A stretch of DNA of 64,000 bases from Veillonella sp. CHU740 (GTDB lineage: Bacteria; Bacillota; Negativicutes; Veillonellales; Veillonellaceae): the NCBI RefSeq assembly GCF_003992055.1, contig NZ_RQVD01000006.1, forward strand, positions 1-64,000, in the 5' to 3' direction. Position 1 is the stretch's first letter. Every line of letters starts with the position of its first letter. Positions 18,201 to 23,879 of this stretch are shown here, one piece after another. The notes under the pieces were generated by a model. It saw only the letters and a list, made by a program, of their open reading frames with translations. It was not told the DNA's origin and made no database searches. Made by a program: the position numbers and the translations under genes.

Positions 18201-18818
18201 GGTCTTGACCATGTATTGGCTTCCGGCGAAGACGTTAACGTATTCGTATTCGATACAGAAGTATACTCCAACACTGGCGGTCAAGCATCTAAATCTACTC
18301 GCGTAGGTGCAGTTGCTCAATTCGCGGCTCAAGGTAAACGTACAAACAAAAAAGACCTTGGCATGATCGCTATGACATATGGCAACATCTATGTGGCTCA
18401 AGTTGGTATGGGTGCTGACATGAACCAATTGATGAAAGCATTAGCAGAAGCAGAAGCATATCCAGGTCCATCCTTAATTATCGCTTACGCTCCATGTATC
18501 AACCATGGTATCAAAGGTGGTATGGGTAATGCACAAGCTGAAACTAAACAAGCTGTTGCATCCGGTTACTGGGATCTATACCGTTACAACCCAGCATTAA
18601 AAGCACAAGGCAAAAACCCATTCAGCCTTGACTCCAAAGAACCTGATTACGAATTATTCGATTCCTTCTTAGGAAAAGAAGTTCGTTACACATCTTTGGG
18701 TAAAGCGGTTCCTGCAATGAGCAAAGAATTGTTAGAACTCAACAAACAATTAGCTAAAGAACGTCGTCAATCCTATGTTCGTTTACAAAAAGGTTTTGAA
18801 GAAGAATTGCAAGGCTAA
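15270..18818 (+). CDS. nifJ: Pyruvate:ferredoxin (flavodoxin) oxidoreductase
   Basis: This 1182-residue homodimer-type enzyme oxidises pyruvate to acetyl-CoA and CO2 and reduces ferredoxin. The N-terminal pyruvate-binding domain begins [26 protein letters not shown]. Two 4Fe-4S motifs are clear: [12 protein letters not shown] starting at C695 and [12 protein letters not shown] starting at C750. The thiamine-diphosphate domain with the proximal cluster cysteines starts near [11 protein letters not shown] (815) and includes [20 protein letters not shown]. Length matches the family. Codons are strongly biased to C-ending forms compared with neighbours, suggesting very high expression. It stands alone with its own promoter and terminator, next to a divergent LysR gene. 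Confidence 0.96.
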   Translation: [1182 protein letters not shown]

Positions 18819-18840
18819 TTAATAGTGAATGTAATATCAA

Positions 18841-18867
18841 AAAGGCTCTCCTTAGGGAGAGCCTTTT
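18841..18867 (+). terminator. Intrinsic terminator of the oxidoreductase
   Basis: AAAGGCTCTCC (18841-18851), a short loop and GGAGAGCCTTT (18856-18866) form an 11-bp stem with a T run. Confidence 0.85.
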
Positions 18868-18879
18868 ACTATGATGTAG

Positions 18880-18909
18880 TTGACGTAGCTATACTATTCT
18901 TTGTATGAT
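18880..18909 (+). promoter_or_regulatory. Promoter
   Basis: TTGACG (18880-18885), an 18-base spacer and TATGAT (18904-18909) lie 42 bases before the next start codon. Confidence 0.55.
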
Positions 18910-18951
18910 AGTAGTAGTTATTAAAGTAAGAGTGTAAAAGGGAGAGTTATA

Positions 18952-19554
18952 ATGAACAAAAATAAATTAACAAAAGTCTTAATTGGGATTGCGGTTATTG
19001 TAATAGCTGTGATTGGATGGTATTTTTTATACTTTACAAAGACGCCAGCGTATTCCTTGAATTTGGCAAAAGAAGCGTACACAAGTCATAATCTGCAACA
19101 GTTTAAAAAGCATGTTGATGTAGATAGCATTATTGGTTCAGCGTTAGATGATGCCTTTGAGGTACAAATGGAGAAAGAAAAAAATAATCCATTTGCAGCA
19201 TTAGGAAAAGGATTATTTGAGTCATTTAAGCCGGCCATTGTAAAACAACTTTCAGCTGAGGTATATAAGATAGTAGCCACAGAGGAAACTGATGCAGGAG
19301 ATAAGAAAAGTGATGGCACGTCGGAAGCATTACAAGAAGCAAGTGGTGTGAAAGGCTTAGAGTTCAAAACGATTGGCAGTTCTGATATTGATGGTGATGT
19401 AGCTATTGTTCCATTGGTATTTACAGATCCTAAACAAGATGGGAAAGAAGTTATCATCAAGCTAGAAATGCAACGCTTAGAAGATAAAACGTGGAAAGTG
19501 ACGAGAATTGCTAATTTGAAAGAAGTAGCTAATTTTGAAAAGTTATTAAACTAG
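18952..19554 (+). CDS. Membrane-anchored extracytoplasmic protein, DUF2939-like
   Basis: This 200-residue protein has one N-terminal membrane anchor (about 8-28, VLIGIAVIVIAVIGWYFLYF) and an otherwise soluble domain. The segment after the anchor (TPAYSLNLAKEAYTSHNLQQFKKHVDVDSII) resembles the DUF2939 family of small envelope proteins, in which a helical pair is followed by a beta sheet. The call is tentative. GGGAGAG precedes the ATG. It is a single-gene unit between its own promoter and a long gap; its role is unknown. Confidence 0.7.
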   Translation: MNKNKLTKVLIGIAVIVIAVIGWYFLYFTKTPAYSLNLAKEAYTSHNLQQFKKHVDVDSIIGSALDDAFEVQMEKEKNNPFAALGKGLFESFKPAIVKQLSAEVYKIVATEETDAGDKKSDGTSEALQEASGVKGLEFKTIGSSDIDGDVAIVPLVFTDPKQDGKEVIIKLEMQRLEDKTWKVTRIANLKEVANFEKLLN

Positions 19555-19758
19555 TGAAAGTTAGTTACATCTATTATAAAAATTAATAATTATAATAAAA
19601 TATTTAACATTACTCAAAATACTATCTTTACTTCAGTATATAGAGAATGTAAGAAGAGTTTAGATATCATTAGGAATACATTAGTAGATAAAGATATGGC
19701 ATATTGATAGAAAAGATTTGCGTTGACTAAAAGGTATAGCTTTTGTAGTAAAAAAGTA

Positions 19759-19828
19759 TTGACTGCATCTTGATTTTTATATATGATTAATACAAATCAT
19801 GATAATAAAGAGCTTGAAGTTATCATGA
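19759..19828 (+). promoter_or_regulatory. Strong promoter with start-site dyad
   Basis: TTGACT (19759-19764), a 17-base spacer and TATGAT (19782-19787) form a near-consensus promoter. A perfect inverted repeat TCATGATAA (19797-19805)/TTATCATGA (19820-19828) covers the predicted start, as an operator or a 5' stem. The 430-base gap 19555-19984 is otherwise AT-rich with no gene I can support. Confidence 0.5.
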
Positions 19829-19984
19829 ACACTTTCAAAGTAAGGCACAATAACATCCTAATAGACTAGGATACAAATGAAGACAAGAAAGGGGGAGACA
19901 GTATGTCGATTCATTCTTGAAGGAAGTTTGTAGGAGTATATTCATGTAGAGGGAAGATTCCATTAAGTGTGGAGAGGTACTAGT

Positions 19985-20422
19985 ATGATACATCCAGTAT
20001 ATGCCTTAGACAGGTCAGAAATGTACAGAATCTTTTTTACGGCGTCTTTAGTATTTGTAAAAGAACAACTGTTACCCATCATGGTTCCAGAGCGAGTCGA
20101 AGATACTTTGGAGTACTTGTGTATATTGAGCGCATCGATGCACACCGCCATATATGAGAAGCACGTAGAAAAGGAGAGTATTAGCCTAGCTTACATACAA
20201 GAATATGTCAGATTGATTGATACGGTTTTTTTGCATCATAGTATCATTACGTATGGTAAGATATTACAAATTAGTAAACTGTATAGTAAAGCTATAGAGT
20301 TAGTAAAGATTGTATCAGAGTCACCTAACTGTGAACAGTTACTTATAAAGTTACATAGATCGTATTATCATTGGTCAGTAAATCATAAAATGTTTTTTGC
20401 TAAAGTAGGTGTCATTCATTAA
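19985..20422 (+). CDS. Small helical protein, unknown
   Basis: This 145-residue protein, rich in alpha-helical segments (FFTASLVFVKEQLLPIMV, AYIQEYVRLIDTVFLHHSIITYG), has no recognised family, signal peptide or membrane segment. The ATG at 19985 follows GGAGAGGT at good spacing; an in-frame GTG at 19967 lies before that site and is rejected. A strong promoter lies 190 bases upstream, so the mRNA would have a long leader. It is followed by two hairpin terminators. It might be a regulator or stress protein, but nothing in the sequence shows this. Confidence 0.6.
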   Translation: MIHPVYALDRSEMYRIFFTASLVFVKEQLLPIMVPERVEDTLEYLCILSASMHTAIYEKHVEKESISLAYIQEYVRLIDTVFLHHSIITYGKILQISKLYSKAIELVKIVSESPNCEQLLIKLHRSYYHWSVNHKMFFAKVGVIH

Positions 20423-20469
20423 AGTAAACGATAGATAGGAAAGGGGCTGTAACAAGCTAGCCCACAAAT

Positions 20470-20516
20470 AAAATAGAGGAAAGTAGATCAAAAGCATCAA
20501 CTTTCCTCTATTTTTT
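20470..20516 (+). terminator. Intrinsic terminator
   Basis: AAAATAGAGGAAAGT (20470-20484) and ACTTTCCTCTATTTT (20500-20514) form a perfect 15-bp stem with trailing T. Confidence 0.8.
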
Positions 20517-20561
20517 ATATTTTTAAAGAGCAAAAGGACCCCGAAGAGCACATAAAAATGG

Positions 20562-20615
20562 AAAACTACCAAGATATCTTGTGATAGTACTGTCTCAAGA
20601 ACCTTGGTAGTTTTT
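20562..20615. terminator. Second hairpin, probably terminating the minus-strand operon
   Basis: AAAACTACCAAG (20562-20573) pairs with CTTGGTAGTTTT (20603-20614). A-run and T-run flanks allow use in either direction. It lies about 70 bases beyond the end of the minus-strand DUF4125 gene. Confidence 0.6.
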
Positions 20616-20685
20616 GCATATAAAAAGAGCTATAACAAAAATGTAAAAATGTATACTATATTACCGCCTTTTTTGTACATTTATT

Positions 20686-21270
20686 CTACTTTATGTATTG
20701 CTTTGTGCCATCTTGTAAGGCCTTTAAGTATGTTTGTACTGGATTAAGGCTATTTTTACTACATTGTAAAAAATGAGCTAATATACATTCTAAAGTATTT
20801 TCTGAATATGATTGTAATTCTCCGGTCATATAGGTTTCCACAGATGTATGGGTCAGAGAGTTATCTTTTGCTTGGATAGGTCGATGGTGTGTGTCATAAC
20901 CTGGCATTTCTACTTGGATATCTAATTCCCACTTCATATACAGGGCCATGATGGCAGTGACTAAAGACAATTTTGTGTTAGAAATAGATGGCAACTTATC
21001 TTTAATGGCCAAGAATTCATCAGGGTGAGTGAAAGCCATCATATAGCCGTATTTGAAAGTTACTAAGTTGTGCCCTTTCATGCGTGCTACTTCTAAATCG
21101 TGCAAATAGGATTGCAACACTGGTGTGGAGTACATAGACCAATAGGCATGGCGCGATACGATGAAGTTAGACATTTGATTCTGACAAGGAGATCGATGCC
21201 CCACATTTTGTGTACTGGTGAAAAGAGGCCATTCTTGTTGAATGATAGAAATGATTAAATCGTCTTTCAT
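20686..21270 (-). CDS. DUF4125 family protein
   Basis: This 194-residue protein matches my recollection of the DUF4125 family. The N-terminal helix ends in EWPLFTSTQNVGHRSPCQNQ, followed by the invariant-looking block SYLHDLEVARMKGHNLVTFKYGYMM with a later helical domain. The biochemical function of the family is unknown. It is the last gene of a three-gene minus-strand operon, 10 bases after the TPR-DUF4037 gene. These two families often sit side by side, which suggests they act together. Here they are tied to a microcompartment shell gene, which is the unusual point. Confidence 0.7.
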   Translation of the reverse strand: MKDDLIISIIQQEWPLFTSTQNVGHRSPCQNQMSNFIVSRHAYWSMYSTPVLQSYLHDLEVARMKGHNLVTFKYGYMMAFTHPDEFLAIKDKLPSISNTKLSLVTAIMALYMKWELDIQVEMPGYDTHHRPIQAKDNSLTHTSVETYMTGELQSYSENTLECILAHFLQCSKNSLNPVQTYLKALQDGTKQYIK

Positions 21271-21280
21271 GGTAAAACTC

Positions 21281-22987
21281 CTATTCTACCCAAGAATCTT
21301 CTTCACGGAGAAGTGGGTTTTGAATGCGTTGAACGACTTCTTTAGCTTGATAGGTTAAGAAATCAATGGGACTTGTACTTAGACCATTGCGTTGTAGTTC
21401 TTGGATAATGGCATTGCATAAGCGATTGACGTGGGGTTTTGTATCTCTAATCGGTGCGTCTAGTAATTCGGGAATTCCATGTTTCACAGTATTTCCTAAG
21501 ATAGGAAGGCTACAGCTGTGGCGATAGAGCCATTTGTAGAATGGAGCATAGGATTTGTTCAATAGATGCACGAGTAGCATGTAATGATGGACAAATTCAT
21601 GCAACGCTAAGCTGGCGGCAATAGTGTCACCACGTTGTAACATGCGAGGTAAGTTATACTGACCAGACTGTGCTAGTTGGTTTAATTCATAGGCGATTTT
21701 GCGGAGCCGAATATCCTCTGGATAGTAGGCCAATAGGCGTTGACGAATATGTGTGAAAGAACCGAAATTGTCTAAAAATACTTCCCCATTGGTAGCGGTA
21801 CAAAGTAAATCTTGAGGGATGCGGCGAAATTCTTTTTCACATTGAGGTCCTTCAGAGTACAGTGTATATCGCTTGTAAAAGTCGGAAATGCTTTCAATTT
21901 GCACTGTGCCATAGGCATAGTTCTTAAAGTAGCTGTGAAGACGCTCTGTATTAGCTTTGTAGGTGTCAGCTGGTAAGAATAGCTGACATCGTTTTGTAAA
22001 GTCATGGTCTTCAGAGATGGCATCATCAAAGCCTAAGCATTCTGATCCAGTGCCCACAAGAGCCAAGCATATATGGGATACTAGGTCAGGTAGATTAAGT
22101 TCTATATCCTGCGCTACTTGATGAGCTAGTTCTCTGCCTAGTTCAAGTCCTGTTTGGCGATGACAGGGTGTCTCTTGTTGCAGTGTTTTGATGAGGTCTT
22201 TTACATAGTCAAGATTGTGCAACACCGATTGATAGGCTTGACTTTCCACGCCGTAATTATGTTTCACAATGGGAAGGGCTTCTCGATATAAATTTAGTGC
22301 CACATCGTAATGATGCTGTTCCATTTCATAGTCAGCCCGATTATTCAGCACCGCCGCATACATAGGGTGTTCTGTACCTACCTCGCGACGCAAAATGTAG
22401 GCAGCCTTATCTAGATAGACTTGAGGAGAAAGCTCTCGTATTCCCTTGATGTGTTTGCTGATTTCATACAAATTATTATAGCTAATGGCTAGGGGAACTT
22501 GATATTCTGTAGGCTCCAGTAGGCGAACAGCTTCCAATTGCAATTCATGAGCTGTTTCGTAGTTGTTAGTATCACGATAGAGAAGTGATAAATTATTGAG
22601 CAATCCAATATAGGCGTAGGATGTATCGCCAATGGATTGGAAGATCTCTTTTGCTTTCAATAGATGAGTTTCTGCTTCGTAATAGGATTTTTTCTCGCGA
22701 TATGTATTGCCTAGATTGATCAAAATCGTGGCATATGTTTGCGGTGTATAGGTGTCGCTCTGTTCGTAAATACGCAAGGATTCATCAATGGCGGCAATGG
22801 CATCGTCATAGCGGCCTACATTCCGCAAGGAACCACTGTACTCATTTAAAATTTCAATCAGTTTTTTGTCATTCTTTTGTGCACGGCACAGGTGGATGGC
22901 TTTTTCTAAATAGTCGATCATGCCTTGTTCATTGCCTTGGCGCCAAAGTGTATGGGCTTGTTTCAGTAGAGATTGAATTGATTCCAT
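21281..22987 (-). CDS. TPR protein fused to DUF4037 nucleotidyltransferase-like domain
   Basis: This is a 568-residue two-part protein. Residues 1 to about 265 are tetratricopeptide repeats (QAHTLWRQGNEQGMIDYLEKAI, NEYSGSLRNVGRYDDAIAAIDESLRIYE and further repeats), a protein-binding scaffold. From about 275 to the end it is DUF4037-like. The stretch GTGSECLGFDDAISEDHDF fits the nucleotidyltransferase-fold pattern of GS followed about 11 residues later by an acidic D-x-D-like pair. A helical C-terminal half follows (LALHEFVHHYMLLVHLLN). Whether it transfers a nucleotide is unknown. Strong AGGAGG precedes the start; it lies 8 bases after the PduT-like gene. Confidence 0.75.
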   Translation of the reverse strand: MESIQSLLKQAHTLWRQGNEQGMIDYLEKAIHLCRAQKNDKKLIEILNEYSGSLRNVGRYDDAIAAIDESLRIYEQSDTYTPQTYATILINLGNTYREKKSYYEAETHLLKAKEIFQSIGDTSYAYIGLLNNLSLLYRDTNNYETAHELQLEAVRLLEPTEYQVPLAISYNNLYEISKHIKGIRELSPQVYLDKAAYILRREVGTEHPMYAAVLNNRADYEMEQHHYDVALNLYREALPIVKHNYGVESQAYQSVLHNLDYVKDLIKTLQQETPCHRQTGLELGRELAHQVAQDIELNLPDLVSHICLALVGTGSECLGFDDAISEDHDFTKRCQLFLPADTYKANTERLHSYFKNYAYGTVQIESISDFYKRYTLYSEGPQCEKEFRRIPQDLLCTATNGEVFLDNFGSFTHIRQRLLAYYPEDIRLRKIAYELNQLAQSGQYNLPRMLQRGDTIAASLALHEFVHHYMLLVHLLNKSYAPFYKWLYRHSCSLPILGNTVKHGIPELLDAPIRDTKPHVNRLCNAIIQELQRNGLSTSPIDFLTYQAKEVVQRIQNPLLREEDSWVE

Positions 22988-22995
22988 AGAACCTC

Positions 22996-23532
22996 CTATA
23001 ACAAGGTGAGTAATTCTGATGAAGGGTCTGAAATATGGGCGTAGCTGACAATTTCTTTTGGATACAATTGTGAAAGTTCATCTTCAATGGCTTTTAAATC
23101 ACTATAGGAAGCAGAGATGGTAAGAATACTTTTACCACATAAGCCGATTCCAATTTGAAGACTCAGTAATTGCACCTGATGATGCCAAGCGATGTGATTA
23201 GCTAAATGAAAGACGGCTACTGATGTGCTACATTCATAGATACCTAGGTGAGAGACGCTAGGTATTTTTTGTTTGTGCTGAAATGTAGAGAGCACATCGG
23301 GGTGAAGTCCCGTAATAGTTTTATACTGAATCTGTTTTTCGGCTCCTAAGATGAGTTCGATTTGTTGTATCACATCGGTATCTGCAATCAGTACAAAGAA
23401 AGCTTTGCCAGGACATATACGGTAATGTTTGACAAAAGAGATGGGATAGTCTTTCAATAACCGATCTAAAAGAGCAAATCCAGCTGCGATACGATTGGTT
23501 TCCCAAAGACATATAGCCGTGTGCGATGTCAT
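22996..23532 (-). CDS. pduT: PduT-like tandem-BMC shell protein with conserved Fe-S cysteine
   Basis: This 178-residue protein is built of two diverged BMC domains (about 5-85 and 95-178), so it should form a trimer that fills a hexagonal shell tile. The first half reads ICLWETNRIAAGF with RICPGK, and the second GIYECSTSVAVFHLANH with GIGLCGK. This matches my recollection of Salmonella PduT, where C38 in the TICPGK segment binds a 4Fe-4S cluster at the trimer centre; here the matching residue is C40. The start at 23532 is set by AGGAGGTGA just upstream; a longer in-frame reading exists but lacks a ribosome site. It heads a minus-strand operon divergent from the glycyl radical enzyme. A role in electron transfer across the shell is inferred. 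Confidence 0.7.
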   Translation of the reverse strand: MTSHTAICLWETNRIAAGFALLDRLLKDYPISFVKHYRICPGKAFFVLIADTDVIQQIELILGAEKQIQYKTITGLHPDVLSTFQHKQKIPSVSHLGIYECSTSVAVFHLANHIAWHHQVQLLSLQIGIGLCGKSILTISASYSDLKAIEDELSQLYPKEIVSYAHISDPSSELLTLL

Positions 23533-23734
23533 GGTAATCACCTCCTGCATATAATTACTTTCAGTATAAAGAGAAATGTAGGGGACATCAATAGACGAAA
23601 GAGAAGAGGTGTCTATAGTACCGTGGTTAAGTTTGAATATTACCAAGTCATGATGAAAATACATAGCAAGTATGATAATTTTAAAATTAAAGACGATGAT
23701 GGTATACATTACACACATGACTAGAGGTTTGAAT

Positions 23735-23757
23735 TTTACAAATATTTGGATTGTAAA
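23735..23757. promoter_or_regulatory. Inverted repeat in the divergent BMC control region
   Basis: TTTACAA (23735-23741), 9 bases, then TTGTAAA (23751-23757), with further partial pairing outward. It lies in the 347-base gap 23533-23879 between the two divergent arms and is a candidate regulator site. The gap also holds a 12-base palindrome AATTTTAAAATT at 23677-23688. No confident promoter could be placed for either arm. Confidence 0.4.
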
Positions 23758-23879
23758 TTCTTATCAGTTAGACTCTGAAATGTGGTACCATTTCCTTAAC
23801 AAGCATGCACAGTATTCCATTTACGCATAATTGGGGTGGAGGCATGAGATATTTTTATACGTTGTAAGGAGGTTAACAC

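Noticed and set aside
19903-19920. Five-codon reading frame (MSIHS) behind AAAGGGGGA
   Set aside because: The ribosome site is fair, but a peptide this short with no regulatory codons cannot be told from chance.
20375-20572. 65-codon minus-strand hydrophobic reading frame
   Set aside because: It spans the terminator hairpin at 20470-20516 and has no ribosome site.
23844-23867. Seven-codon reading frame (MRYFYTL) ending at the dehydratase ribosome site
   Set aside because: The GGAGG lies only one base before its ATG, too close to work, and nothing supports a regulatory peptide.
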